This document shows positions 32,183-40,321 of a stretch of DNA of 46,483 bases, one piece after another (position 1 is the stretch's first letter; the number at the start of each line of letters is the position of its first letter). The notes under the pieces are model-generated. The model worked only from the letters and a program-made list of their open reading frames with translations. It made no database searches and had not been told where the DNA came from. The stretch is from Agathobacter sp. GTDB taxonomy: Bacteria; Bacillota; Clostridia; Lachnospirales; Lachnospiraceae. The position numbers and the translations under genes are program-made. The stretch spans positions 1-46,483 of the forward strand of contig JALFLB010000006.1 of the NCBI GenBank assembly GCA_022775045.1. The letters are read 5' to 3'.

Positions 32183-33259
32183 ATGAAAGAAAAAGTTGTT
32201 GTTGGAATGTCGGGAGGGGTAGATTCCTCTGTTGCGGCATATCTGCTGAAAGAGCAGGGATATGAAGTGATCGGTGTCACGATGCAGATCTGGCAGGATC
32301 AGGATGTGTTTACACAGGCAAAGGAGGGAGGGTGCTGTGGACTTTCCGCAGTGGATGATGCACGCAGGGTTGCCGAGCGACTGGAAATCCCATATTATGT
32401 GATGAATTTTAAAGAGGATTTTCAGAAATCGGTTATTGATTATTTTGTGTCAGAATATGAGAAGGCCCGAACGCCGAATCCATGTATTGCCTGCAACCGC
32501 TATGTCAAGTGGGAATCCCTTTTGCAGCGGGCGCTGGAAATCGGGGCAGATTACATTGCGACAGGGCATTACGCACGCATTACACGCCTGCCCAACGGAC
32601 GTTACAGTATCCGCAATTCTGTCACAGCGGCAAAAGATCAGACTTATGCACTTTATAATCTGACACAGGAGCAGCTTGCACGCACTCTTATGCCGGTCGG
32701 TGATTACGAGAAGCCACAGATTCGTCAGATTGCAGAAGAAATCGGACTTTCGGTTGCCGCCAAGCAGGACAGTCAGGATATCTGTTTTGTGCCGGATCAC
32801 GATTACGCAGGATTTATAGAAAGAGAAACAGGCAGACAAAGCTGTCCAGGCAATTTCGTAGATGAGGAGGGCAATATCATGGGACAGCACAAGGGAATCA
32901 TTCACTATACAATCGGACAGAGAAAAGGGCTCGGAATATCTTCGGAGACGCCAATTTTTGTGAAGGAACTGCGTCCGGAGACGAACGAGGTCGTCCTGTG
33001 TAAATCAGAGAGCCTTTTTGCTAGGGACTGCCATGTCGCAAATGTCAATTTCATGGCAGAGGCTGGTCTGGCGGAGCCGGTTCGCGTAATCGGGAAAGTG
33101 CGCTATTCCCATGCAGGAGCTCCCTGTCTGCTTTCTCCACAGCCGGACGGAACGCTGTTAGCCACTTTTGATGCCCCCCAGCGTGCTATGACGCCGGGAC
33201 AGGCAGCAGTGTTTTATCGTGATGACTATGTACTCTGCGGCGGCACCATTGAGAAATAG
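32183..33259 (+). CDS. mnmA: tRNA 2-thiouridine(34) synthase MnmA
   Basis: A 358-residue enzyme that thiolates U34 of Lys, Glu and Gln tRNAs using sulfur from the desulfurase. The ATP-pyrophosphatase loop GMSGGVDSSVAAYLL is at residues about 8-22, catalytic Cys101 in NPCIACNRYVKW and Cys201 in SQDICFVPD. The ATG at 32183 matches the family start (MKEKVVVGMSGG) although no good ribosome binding site precedes it; a GTG at 32153 is inside the hairpin. Presence next to iscS/iscU fits the shared sulfur supply. Confidence 0.92.
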   Translation: MKEKVVVGMSGGVDSSVAAYLLKEQGYEVIGVTMQIWQDQDVFTQAKEGGCCGLSAVDDARRVAERLEIPYYVMNFKEDFQKSVIDYFVSEYEKARTPNPCIACNRYVKWESLLQRALEIGADYIATGHYARITRLPNGRYSIRNSVTAAKDQTYALYNLTQEQLARTLMPVGDYEKPQIRQIAEEIGLSVAAKQDSQDICFVPDHDYAGFIERETGRQSCPGNFVDEEGNIMGQHKGIIHYTIGQRKGLGISSETPIFVKELRPETNEVVLCKSESLFARDCHVANVNFMAEAGLAEPVRVIGKVRYSHAGAPCLLSPQPDGTLLATFDAPQRAMTPGQAAVFYRDDYVLCGGTIEK

Positions 33260-33284
33260 TGCAGTGAAACAATTGAAAAAAGTG

Positions 33285-33313
33285 TTGACATCATAAATGA
33301 ATAGGTGTATATT
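33285..33313 (+). promoter_or_regulatory. Promoter of cysK
   Basis: TTGACA (33285-33290), 17-bp spacer, TATATT (33308-33313). The leader is about 60 bases long. Confidence 0.8.
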
Positions 33314-33327
33314 CAATACAACAAAAC

Positions 33328-33364
33328 AATTCCTACTAACTAAGTATGATAACACGGAATTAAA
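33328..33364 (+). promoter_or_regulatory. Probable Rrf2-type operator in the cysK leader
   Basis: AATTCCTACTA (33328-33338) is the exact reverse complement of 29931-29941 in front of the Rrf2 gene, and GGAATTAAA (33356-33364) repeats the other half in direct orientation. Both lie just after the predicted transcription start. Confidence 0.55.
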
Positions 33365-33380
33365 GATGGAGGATAAAACT

Positions 33381-34313
33381 ATGGCACACATTTATGAAGG
33401 AACACTGGGGTTGATTGGACATACCCCGCTTGTAGAACTGACACATATTGAGAAGAAGTACGGATTGGAAGCAAGATTACTGGCAAAGATTGAGTATTTT
33501 AATCCGGCTGGATCCGTCAAAGACCGTATTGCCAAGGAGATGATTGAGCAGGCAGAGGCTGATGGAAAGTTAAAACCGGGTTCTACCATTATTGAGCCGA
33601 CTTCCGGCAACACCGGAATCGGACTTGCGGCAATTGCAGCAGCCAAGGGCTACCGTCTGATCATTGTATTGCCGGAGACGATGAGCATTGAGCGTCGGAA
33701 TATCATTAAGGCATACGGTGCGGAGCTTGTCCTTTCTGACGGAAGTAAGGGAATGAAAGGCGCAATTGCCAAAGCAGAGGAGCTTCATAAGGAGATTCCG
33801 GACAGCTTTATTCCGGCGCAGTTTGATAATCCTGCGAATCCGGCAGCACACCGTAAGACGACTGGACCGGAGATCTGGGAAGATACTGATGGAGAGGTTG
33901 ATGCATTTGTTGCAGGTGTGGGGACTGGTGGAACCATTACCGGTGTTGGTGAGTTCCTAAAAAGCAAGAATGCAGATGTTAAGATTGTGGCAGTTGAGCC
34001 GGAGTCCTCTGCAGTATTGTCTACCGGTCAGGCCGGAGCACATAAGATTCAGGGAATCGGAGCCGGATTTGTTCCCCAGACACTCAACACCGAGATTTAT
34101 GATGAGATTCTTACAGTTTCCAATGAAGATGCTTTCGAGTATGGGAAACAGATTGCAAAGGAAGAAGGGGTGTTAGTTGGTATTTCTTCCGGTGCTGCGC
34201 TCTATGCTGCAATTGAAGTGGCGAAGAGACCGGAGTTTAAAGGGAAGACTGTTGTGGCATTGCTGCCGGATAGCGGAGATCGTTACTACTCAACAGATCT
34301 GTTCAAAGATTAA
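33381..34313 (+). CDS. cysK: Cysteine synthase (O-acetylserine sulfhydrylase)
   Basis: A 310-residue PLP enzyme making cysteine from O-acetylserine and sulfide. PLP Lys47 in [11 protein letters not shown], the asparagine loop [11 protein letters not shown] and the [14 protein letters not shown] phosphate-binding loop are present, and length equals the family norm. The ATG at 33381 is preferred to 33366 or 33297 because GGAGG is 8 bases upstream. It supplies the cysteine consumed by the desulfurase gene nearby but has its own promoter and the shared operator motif, pointing to co-regulation. Confidence 0.94.
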   Translation: MAHIYEGTLGLIGHTPLVELTHIEKKYGLEARLLAKIEYFNPAGSVKDRIAKEMIEQAEADGKLKPGSTIIEPTSGNTGIGLAAIAAAKGYRLIIVLPETMSIERRNIIKAYGAELVLSDGSKGMKGAIAKAEELHKEIPDSFIPAQFDNPANPAAHRKTTGPEIWEDTDGEVDAFVAGVGTGGTITGVGEFLKSKNADVKIVAVEPESSAVLSTGQAGAHKIQGIGAGFVPQTLNTEIYDEILTVSNEDAFEYGKQIAKEEGVLVGISSGAALYAAIEVAKRPEFKGKTVVALLPDSGDRYYSTDLFKD

Positions 34314-34330
34314 TTAAGAATGCATGTACA

Positions 34331-34382
34331 CAGCCGTATGTCCTGGGAAACTGCGGAGTTCTCAGGGGATGCGGCTGTTTTT
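34331..34382 (+). terminator. Terminator of cysK
   Basis: CAGCCG (34331-34336) pairs with CGGCTG (34372-34377), with an inner TCCTG/CAGGG stem, followed by TTTTT. Confidence 0.7.
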
Positions 34383-34439
34383 ATGGTATCTTAACGCAAA
34401 TTTAATGTTATATTTATTCAGTTTTATGTCAGAATCATA

Positions 34440-34478
34440 TATAATGAAGTGAGCGTCAAAAGAACTTTTGACACTCAC
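34440..34478 (+). promoter_or_regulatory. Promoter and inverted repeat before the alarmone synthetase
   Basis: TATAAT (34440-34445, weak -35 TTCAGT at 34417-34422) is followed by GTGAGCGTCAAAAG (34449-34462), AA, CTTTTGACACTCAC (34465-34478): 14-bp arms with one mismatch, covering roughly +1 to +26. There is no T run, so an operator or a 5' stabilising hairpin is likelier than a terminator. Confidence 0.6.
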
Positions 34479-34513
34479 ATGATATACGAAAGAACAAAGG
34501 TGGGGGGAAATAC

Positions 34514-35239
34514 ATGAACAATATAGAGGATGAGTTTTTGGATTTGATACAGGAAAATACCAAGCCCTTAGATACGTTGATGGCGTATTATCGCTGTGCA
34601 ATCATGGAGGTTGAGACGAAGTTTAAGGTGCTCAACGAGCAGTTTTCGTTGGAATATGATCGCAATCCGATCGAGTCGATCAAGACCCGGGTAAAGTCAA
34701 TTGACGGCATCGTTAAAAAGGTTCACCGTAAAAACATTCCACTGACGCTTCAGTCAATTGAACAGAATATTACGGATATTGCCGGAGTTCGCGTTGTGTG
34801 CTCTTTCCCGGAAGATATTTATCTGCTGGCAGACTGCCTGCTGCAACAGGATGATATCCGTCTGATTGAGAAGAAGGATTATATCAAGAAACCCAAAGAC
34901 AGCGGTTACCGAAGTCTGCATCTGATTGTTGCAGTGCCGATCTTTCTGCAGGATGAGAAGAGGGAAATGAAAGTAGAGGTACAGCTTCGTACGATCGCAA
35001 TGGATTTTTGGGCTAGTCTGGAGCATAAGGTCCGCTACAAGAAGAATATTCCGGAGAATGAGGCAGAGCAGCTGGCGGTGGAACTGACTGAATGCGCCCG
35101 GATCAGTGCTGAGCTGGATAACCGTATGCAGGATATCCGGAATCGTATTGCGGCGGCGGAAAAAACAGGAACGGATGACCAGATTCAGAAGCAATCCCGA
35201 ATTATATCAGGTACTCTGAGAAAATCCACGAACCGTTAA
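34514..35239 (+). CDS. relQ: Small alarmone synthetase, RelQ type
   Basis: A 241-residue GTP pyrophosphokinase family protein without hydrolase or regulatory domains, expected to make pppGpp/ppGpp from ATP and GTP/GDP. The synthetase motifs are visible: VRVVCSFPEDIY (acidic site region), KPKDSGYRSLHLIV and KVEVQLRTIAMDFWASLEHKVRYK. The N- and C-terminal helices (TECARISAELDNRMQDIRNRI) fit the RelQ tetramer rather than RelP. The ATG is preceded by AAAGGTGGGGGG. The gene is monocistronic and converges with the pyridoxamine kinase gene. Confidence 0.92.
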   Translation: MNNIEDEFLDLIQENTKPLDTLMAYYRCAIMEVETKFKVLNEQFSLEYDRNPIESIKTRVKSIDGIVKKVHRKNIPLTLQSIEQNITDIAGVRVVCSFPEDIYLLADCLLQQDDIRLIEKKDYIKKPKDSGYRSLHLIVAVPIFLQDEKREMKVEVQLRTIAMDFWASLEHKVRYKKNIPENEAEQLAVELTECARISAELDNRMQDIRNRIAAAEKTGTDDQIQKQSRIISGTLRKSTNR

Positions 35240-35270
35240 GGGGACACCGCGGGCATCGGTAATCATCTGG

Positions 35271-36161
35271 TCACTGTGTACATGAAGATTCTCTGTTATA
35301 ATTTGTTCCTTCCATAATGAGTTCTATCAGATATTTTTCAAAATTCACGCCAGCATTTCCAGCGCCGTTTTCCTGCATCGTATCAGCGATGCTGTGATAG
35401 AGAAAACGCCCGGCAAGATTGACGGCATCTTCCGTGCACATTCCATTCAAGCGGCAGCCACACAGAACTGAGGCGAGGAGATCTCCTGTGCCAGAAAAGC
35501 TCCGGTCGAAAAAAGGAGAGCGGCTTTCGTGAACTCCATTTGCCGTAGCCGTAATATTGCAGATAAATGGGGCGGCATCGTTACGACATTTGATACCGGT
35601 GATGACTACATCCTGATCCACAAAGGCAAGCGCGCGAAGCCTGCTGGCGGTTTCCCCTGCAAAGGCAAGCATACTTGCGGAATCGGAGTAGTTAGCTGCT
35701 TTTGTAATGTCAATATCGGCGAGAAGACAGGCTTCAGTGAGATTCGGTGTGATTAGATTGGCATCGCGGGATAATTCCTTCATACCGTCCAGCAGTTCAG
35801 GGGAAAAGAAGCCATATACATGCCCATCGTCACCCATGATCGGATCCACAAGAAGAAGTGTGTTCGTCGTGCGGAAATGCGAAAGAAAATCTAAAAGATA
35901 GTCTATCTGTGTGTGACCTGTCATGAATCCACTGTAGATTGCATCAAAATGTACCTCATTTCGGCTCCATGCGTCGGTGTATGCCGGCATCATGGAAGTT
36001 AGATCGGTGCAGTGGTAATAGGAATAGCCTGTCTGCCCGGTCAGCACGGCGGTGGCAAGGGGACAGCATTGTACGCCGAGAGCGGACAGAACTGGGATTG
36101 CTGCTGTGAGCGAGCATTTGCCAAAGCCGGAAAGATCATTGATAACTGCTGCCTTTTTCAC
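35271..36161 (-). CDS. pdxY: Pyridoxamine/pyridoxal kinase
   Basis: A 296-residue ribokinase-superfamily enzyme phosphorylating B6 vitamers to give PLP precursors. The start AAVINDLSGFGKCSLTAAIPVLSALG, the DPIMGDDGHVY motif, LITPNLTEACLL and the anion-hole FSGTGDLLASVL near residue 225 are family marks; the catalytic Asp is in GTGD. Translation begins at GTG 36161, 7 bases after AGGAGG on the minus strand, and no better ATG is available. It faces the relQ gene with a 31-base gap that has no clear terminator. PLP is the cofactor of the two neighbouring sulfur enzymes. Confidence 0.9.
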   Translation of the reverse strand: MKKAAVINDLSGFGKCSLTAAIPVLSALGVQCCPLATAVLTGQTGYSYYHCTDLTSMMPAYTDAWSRNEVHFDAIYSGFMTGHTQIDYLLDFLSHFRTTNTLLLVDPIMGDDGHVYGFFSPELLDGMKELSRDANLITPNLTEACLLADIDITKAANYSDSASMLAFAGETASRLRALAFVDQDVVITGIKCRNDAAPFICNITATANGVHESRSPFFDRSFSGTGDLLASVLCGCRLNGMCTEDAVNLAGRFLYHSIADTMQENGAGNAGVNFEKYLIELIMEGTNYNRESSCTQ

Positions 36162-36189
36162 TGGGATACCTCCTATAACTTATGATCAA

Positions 36190-36219
36190 ATTATAAACTG
36201 GTCTGATTCCATTTGTATA
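36190..36219 (-). promoter_or_regulatory. Possible promoter of the pyridoxamine kinase gene
   Basis: On the minus strand TATACA (36219-36214), 18-bp spacer, TATAAT (36195-36190), about 28 bases before the GTG start. Confidence 0.5.
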
Positions 36220-36267
36220 TCCAAAAGAGAAAAAAATAATAGGGCCAGACTAAAGAAGAAAAGCATT

Positions 36268-36296
36268 TTGAAAAATGCAGACAGTTGTGATATGAT
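36268..36296 (+). promoter_or_regulatory. Promoter of the CarD-like gene
   Basis: TTGAAA (36268-36273), 17-bp spacer, TATGAT (36291-36296), about 35 bases before the ATG. Confidence 0.6.
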
Positions 36297-36330
36297 ACAA
36301 ATAGTATTTTGATGATTCAGGGTGACGATT

Positions 36331-36648
36331 ATGTTTGAGAAAAAGCAAATTATATATAGCGAGACGCAGGGAGTATGCCAGGTGGATAATATTGTCTCTC
36401 TTTCTGCGACAAGAGGTGAGAAAGGGATTCCGTATTACGTGCTCCGCTCTGTGTTTGATGAATCTAATGTGTCTTATATTCCGGTGGATCACCATCAGGT
36501 AAAGCTGCGAGAGTTGTTTACCAGAGAGGAAGCCAGAGCCCTTTTGGGGAAAGAGGAACTCGCCAGGGACGAAAAGTTAAAAGAAGCAGTAGATTATGTG
36601 TTACAGAGCAAGGAGGGTGAAGATGGCGCAGCAACAGACGATACATAA
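36331..36648 (+). CDS. CarD-like transcriptional regulator (small)
   Basis: A 105-residue protein resembling the RNA-polymerase-interacting CarD/CdnL/TRCF domain: KKQIIYSETQGVCQVDNIVSL corresponds to the pattern VxYxxxGvGxVxxI, followed by YYVLRSVFDESNVSYIPVDH. It ends after a short helical part, so it has less of the C-terminal DNA-binding helices than full CarD proteins (about 160). The ATG at 36331 is preceded by AGGGTG at good spacing. Its end overlaps the next gene by 26 bases, so the two are translated together. Regulation of transcription initiation is inferred. Confidence 0.75.
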   Translation: MFEKKQIIYSETQGVCQVDNIVSLSATRGEKGIPYYVLRSVFDESNVSYIPVDHHQVKLRELFTREEARALLGKEELARDEKLKEAVDYVLQSKEGEDGAATDDT

Positions 36649-36988
36649 ATTTGTACTTGGGAATAAGGAACTTGACGGAAAGACAGCTGAGTTTTTGTAT
36701 GATAAAGGCTGGTACAGTATTACAGATATTGTCGGGGAGGAACGTAACGTGATTTATAAGTCACGCAATGCACAGGAAGCATATATGAAGTGGAATGTGT
36801 ACATTGGCCGAAAGAAGGAACGATCGATTCCGGGAAATAATCGTCCGGAAGCGTTGCGTGCGGATACAGGAGCACAGCCCCAACAGGACAGGCGTGGCAG
36901 AAAAGAAAGTTCGCAGCCGCGTGAAACCGGTGGGCGCAAAAGATATCGGAACAACAAGGAGTACCGGAGACAACAGGATGAAATGTAA
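36623..36988 (+). CDS. Basic protein of unknown function
   Basis: A 121-residue protein. Residues 1-65 form a compact globular part (HKFVLGNKELDGKTAEFLYD, then GWYSITDIVGEERNVIYKS); the remainder is rich in Arg, Lys, Gln and Gly and probably disordered (RRGRKESSQPRETGGRKR), suggesting nucleic-acid binding. The ATG at 36623 has AAGGAGGG upstream and overlaps the CarD-like gene, so the two probably act together. I do not recognise a family. Confidence 0.65.
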   Translation: MAQQQTIHKFVLGNKELDGKTAEFLYDKGWYSITDIVGEERNVIYKSRNAQEAYMKWNVYIGRKKERSIPGNNRPEALRADTGAQPQQDRRGRKESSQPRETGGRKRYRNNKEYRRQQDEM

Positions 36989-36992
36989 AAAT

Positions 36993-37024
36993 AAAGCCCC
37001 GATGGCATTGCTATCGGGGCTTTT
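36993..37024. terminator. Bidirectional terminator between basic protein gene and tRNA-Ser
   Basis: AAAGCCCCGAT (36993-37003) pairs perfectly with ATCGGGGCTTT (37013-37023); T runs exist on both strands. Confidence 0.85.
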
Positions 37025-37026
37025 GA

Positions 37027-37116
37027 CGGAGAGCATGGGATTCGAACCCACGTTGCGTCTATTCGACGCAAACCGCATTTCGAGTGCGGCACCTTCGACC
37101 ACTCGGACAACTCTCC
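37027..37116 (-). tRNA. tRNA-Ser (anticodon CGA)
   Basis: On the minus strand the sequence begins GGAGAGTTGTCCGAGTGG and ends GGTTCGAATCCCATGCTCTCC plus discriminator G. The acceptor stem has seven pairs, the anticodon stem CCGCA/TGCGG closes the loop CTCGAAA with anticodon CGA (reads UCG), and a long variable arm (TTGCGTCGAATAGACGCAA) marks a class II serine tRNA. CCA is not encoded. In Bacillus a serine tRNA also lies near dnaX-yaaK-recR, though here pfkA intervenes and no SRP RNA is seen. Confidence 0.96.
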
Positions 37117-37174
37117 AAATTATTCGAACTTTATTATATCAAATCAATAGAAAAATTCAAGCCTGCTTTTCGTC

Positions 37175-37203
37175 TTGTCGTTCTTTGCTTTTTATATTAT
37201 AAT
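37175..37203 (+). promoter_or_regulatory. Promoter of the 6-phosphofructokinase gene
   Basis: TTGTCG (37175-37180), 17-bp spacer, TATAAT (37198-37203), about 65 bases before the ATG. Confidence 0.6.
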
Positions 37204-37274
37204 AAAGGAACAAAGCATGATTTTTCATCAATATGGAAATAATACAGTACACAGAATACCAGGAGGAGACGCAC

Positions 37275-38348
37275 ATGATGAGAATTGGAATGTTGACGAG
37301 CGGCGGCGACTGTCAGGCTTTAAATGCGGCTATGAGAGGCGTGGTTAAAGGACTTACAACCAATTTGGATGAGCTGGAAATCTACGGCTTTGAAAATGGT
37401 TATAAAGGACTGATTTATGGAAATTATAGATTGCTGACATCAGCTGATTTTTCCGGAATACTGACAAAAGGTGGCACCATTTTAGGATCCTCCCGTCAAC
37501 CGTTTAAACTGATGCGTGTACCGGATGAAAATGGTTTAGATAAGGTTGAAGCGATGAAGCAGACCTATCATAAGCTCAATCTGGACTGCTTGGTAATTCT
37601 TGGCGGGAATGGAACGCAGAAAACTGCAAATCTGCTTCGTGAAGAGGGGCTCAACATCATCCATCTTCCGAAGACCATTGACAATGATATTTACGGTACG
37701 GATGTGACATTCGGTTTCCAGAGTGCAATTAACATTGCGACGGATGCAATTGACTGTATTCATACAACAGCGGCTTCCCATAACCGCGTTTTTATAGTTG
37801 AAGTTATGGGACATAAGGTTGGCTGGCTTACATTGTATGCGGGGATTGCAGGCGGTGCAGATATCATTCTGCTGCCGGAGATTCCTTATGATATCGATAA
37901 GGTAGTAAATGCAATTCATAAACGAACCAAGGATGGAAAGGGATTTACCATTCTTGCTGTCGCAGAGGGGGCGATTTCCAAGGAGGATGCGGCACTTTCC
38001 AAGAAAGAATACAAGGCGAAGGTTGCAGACCGTAAGTATCCTTCTGTTTCCTATGAGATTGCAGATAAAATTAAGGAAGTCTGCGGCACAGAGGTGCGTG
38101 TTGCGGTTCCGGGGCACACACAGAGGGGTGGAAGCCCGTGTCCGTACGACCGCGTACTGTGTACAAGACTCGGATCTGCTGCTGCAAAAGCAATTATGGA
38201 TGGTGATTATGGGTGCATGATCGCGATGATCAATAACAAGACGAAGCGTGTGCCGCTTGCAGATGTGGCGGGCAAGCTGAAGATGGTTGATCCGGACAGT
38301 CAGATGATTAAGGAAGCAAAGAGAACCGGAATCAGTTTCGGTGACTAG
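37275..38348 (+). CDS. pfkA: 6-phosphofructokinase
   Basis: A 357-residue glycolytic kinase adding phosphate to fructose 6-phosphate. The start RIGMLTSGGDCQALNAAMRG, the LPKTIDNDIYGTD motif and the VPGHTQRGGSPCPYDR substrate loop are family marks. The donor loop reads GGNGT at 110-114 instead of GGDGS (Asn112 for the usual Asp), with Gly113 favouring ATP, while Lys133 in PKTIDND is typical of pyrophosphate-using or mixed group III enzymes. The ATG at 37275 follows AGGAGG by 8 bases. Stop and dnaX start are 14 bases apart, so the two are probably co-transcribed. Confidence 0.9.
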   Translation: MMRIGMLTSGGDCQALNAAMRGVVKGLTTNLDELEIYGFENGYKGLIYGNYRLLTSADFSGILTKGGTILGSSRQPFKLMRVPDENGLDKVEAMKQTYHKLNLDCLVILGGNGTQKTANLLREEGLNIIHLPKTIDNDIYGTDVTFGFQSAINIATDAIDCIHTTAASHNRVFIVEVMGHKVGWLTLYAGIAGGADIILLPEIPYDIDKVVNAIHKRTKDGKGFTILAVAEGAISKEDAALSKKEYKAKVADRKYPSVSYEIADKIKEVCGTEVRVAVPGHTQRGGSPCPYDRVLCTRLGSAAAKAIMDGDYGCMIAMINNKTKRVPLADVAGKLKMVDPDSQMIKEAKRTGISFGD

Positions 38349-38362
38349 GAGGAAGAACAGAC

Positions 38363-39934
38363 ATGTCTTATACGGCGTTATACCGGAAGTTCCGCCCTCA
38401 GGAATTTGAGGATGTGAAGGGGCAGGAGCATATCGTTACTACTTTGAAGAATCAGATAAAAGCCGATCGAATTGGACATGCCTACCTGTTTTGCGGAACC
38501 CGTGGTACCGGCAAGACGACGGTTGCCAAGATTTTTGCAAAAGCGGTTAACTGTGAACACCCTGTAGACGGAAGTCCTTGTGGAGAATGCCCTGTATGTC
38601 AGGGCATCGCCGCCGGGACTTCTATGAATGTAATAGAGATTGATGCGGCATCCAACAATGGCGTTGATAATATTCGTCAGATCCGTGAAGAAGTTGCATA
38701 CCGGCCGACGGAAGGAAAATTCAAGGTCTATATTATTGATGAGGTACATATGCTTTCGGCAGGTGCCTTCAACGCACTGCTGAAGACGCTGGAAGAACCG
38801 CCGGCATATGTGATCTTTATTCTCGCAACCACAGAGGTGCACAAGATTCCGATTACGATTCTTTCCCGGTGTCAGCGGTATGATTTTCATAGAATATCGA
38901 TTGATACGATCACCGATCGCCTGTCCGAATTGATGAAGACGGAGCAGGTCGAGGTAGAAGAACGTGCGCTTCGCTATGTGGCAAAGGCGGGAGATGGTTC
39001 CATGCGTGATGCGCTGAGCCTTCTCGACCAGTGTATCGCATTTCATCTTGGAGAAAAACTGACTTATGAGAATGTGCTTGAAGTGCTCGGTGCGGTGGAC
39101 ACCGAAATCTTTTCAAAACTTCTGCGGCAGGTCATAGACCGTGATGTGGTCGGGGCAATCCGTACAGTAGACAATCTTGTGGATGAGGGGAGAGAGCTGG
39201 GACAACTGGTCAATGATTTTACTTGGTACATGCGTAATCTTCTACTGATCCAGAGTGCGGACGATATGGAAGAAGTGCTGGATATGTCGGAGGAGCATCT
39301 GGCAGCACTCAGGGAAGAGGCCGCGATGGTAAGTCAGGAGACCCTGATCCGCTATATCCGTATTTTCTCAGAACTCGGAAATCAGATTAAGTTTGCCTCA
39401 CAAAAACGGATCCTGCTTGAGATTGCAATTATTAAGCTGTGTAAGCCACAGATGGAACAGGATTATTCTTCCCTATTGGAACGGATGGACGAATTAGAAC
39501 ATAAGATTGAGACGGGAACGGTTGCAGCAGTTCCTGCGTCATCGGTGGAGAGTATGCCCCGAAAGGCGCAGACTCCCATAGAAAAACCGGCACTTCCAAA
39601 GGCGGTTCCGGATGATATTACGCAGGTAATGCGGAACTGGAAATCGATTATTTCCGAGTCGGGAGGTATTACAAAACAGTATTTGAACAGGGCAGTGCCG
39701 AGTCTTGGCAATGCCGGTGAACTTCTGCTGGTTTTTGATGATGCGAATGCTTACAGTTATCTGAACGAGGACAAGGCTGGCTGTATGAGCATGTTTCGAG
39801 AACTTTTGGAAGAGCGGACAGGAAAAAAGATGGAAGTCGTGCTCCATATGAACGAAAGTGGGAGAAGCGCGGTGGAAACGGTGCCGGATTTAAGAGAAAT
39901 CATTAACTTTGATATTGAGGAAGAAAACTTCTAA
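38363..39934 (+). CDS. dnaX: DNA polymerase III subunit gamma/tau
   Basis: A 523-residue clamp-loader ATPase. Opens SYTALYRKFRPQEFEDVKGQEHI, Walker A GTRGTGKTT (about residue 45), a four-cysteine zinc module (CEHPVDGSPCGECPVC), Walker B IIDEVHMLSAGAFNALLKTLEEPP and the sensor segment LATTEVHKIPITILSRCQRYDF. The C-terminal third is the tau-specific tail. AGGAGGAAG precedes the ATG. It is followed by ybaB and recR, the common Firmicute order. Confidence 0.96.
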   Translation: MSYTALYRKFRPQEFEDVKGQEHIVTTLKNQIKADRIGHAYLFCGTRGTGKTTVAKIFAKAVNCEHPVDGSPCGECPVCQGIAAGTSMNVIEIDAASNNGVDNIRQIREEVAYRPTEGKFKVYIIDEVHMLSAGAFNALLKTLEEPPAYVIFILATTEVHKIPITILSRCQRYDFHRISIDTITDRLSELMKTEQVEVEERALRYVAKAGDGSMRDALSLLDQCIAFHLGEKLTYENVLEVLGAVDTEIFSKLLRQVIDRDVVGAIRTVDNLVDEGRELGQLVNDFTWYMRNLLLIQSADDMEEVLDMSEEHLAALREEAAMVSQETLIRYIRIFSELGNQIKFASQKRILLEIAIIKLCKPQMEQDYSSLLERMDELEHKIETGTVAAVPASSVESMPRKAQTPIEKPALPKAVPDDITQVMRNWKSIISESGGITKQYLNRAVPSLGNAGELLLVFDDANAYSYLNEDKAGCMSMFRELLEERTGKKMEVVLHMNESGRSAVETVPDLREIINFDIEEENF

Positions 39935-39975
39935 TGGTATGATAGACAGGAATGATGAGATAGGAGGATGCCCGT

Positions 39976-40320
39976 ATGGCAAAAAGAGGTGGATTTCCGG
40001 GTGGAATGCCAGGAAACATGAATAATATTATGAAACAGGCGCAGAAGATGCAAAAGCAGATGGAAGAGGCACAGAAGGAACTTGAAGAGAAGGAAATTAC
40101 AGCGGCAGCAGGTGGCGGAGCCGTGGAAGTAACCGTGTCAGGCAAACATGAGATCACAAAAGTCAAGCTGTCCGAGGAGGTTGTTGATCCGGATGATATT
40201 GAGATGCTTGAGGATCTGATTATGGCAGCAACCAATGAGGCACTGCGTCAAATTGATGAAGCTTCCCAGAAGTCTATGTCACAGATTACCGGTGGTCTGG
40301 GCGGAGGATTCCCATTCTAA
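39976..40320 (+). CDS. YbaB/EbfC family nucleoid-associated protein
   Basis: A 114-residue DNA-binding protein: a Gly-rich N terminus ([21 protein letters not shown]), a coiled-coil ([21 protein letters not shown]) and the [33 protein letters not shown] core of the family. It usually sits between dnaX and recR, as here. TAGGAGG lies upstream. Binds DNA as a dimer; role in chromosome organisation and repair is inferred from the family. Confidence 0.93.
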   Translation: MAKRGGFPGGMPGNMNNIMKQAQKMQKQMEEAQKELEEKEITAAAGGGAVEVTVSGKHEITKVKLSEEVVDPDDIEMLEDLIMAATNEALRQIDEASQKSMSQITGGLGGGFPF

Positions 40321-40321
40321 G

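Noticed and set aside
33259-33381. T-box or S-box riboswitch before cysK
   Set aside because: The leader is about 60 bases with no stem/T-box sequence; repeats fit a protein operator better.
36754-37110. Minus-strand frames over the terminator and tRNA-Ser
   Set aside because: They read through a bidirectional terminator and a tRNA gene, and are shadows of the basic-protein gene.
37117-37174. SRP RNA (ffs) near dnaX and tRNA-Ser as in Bacillus
   Set aside because: The gap is too short and lacks the conserved GGAA/GNAR apical domain; only the pfkA promoter is present.
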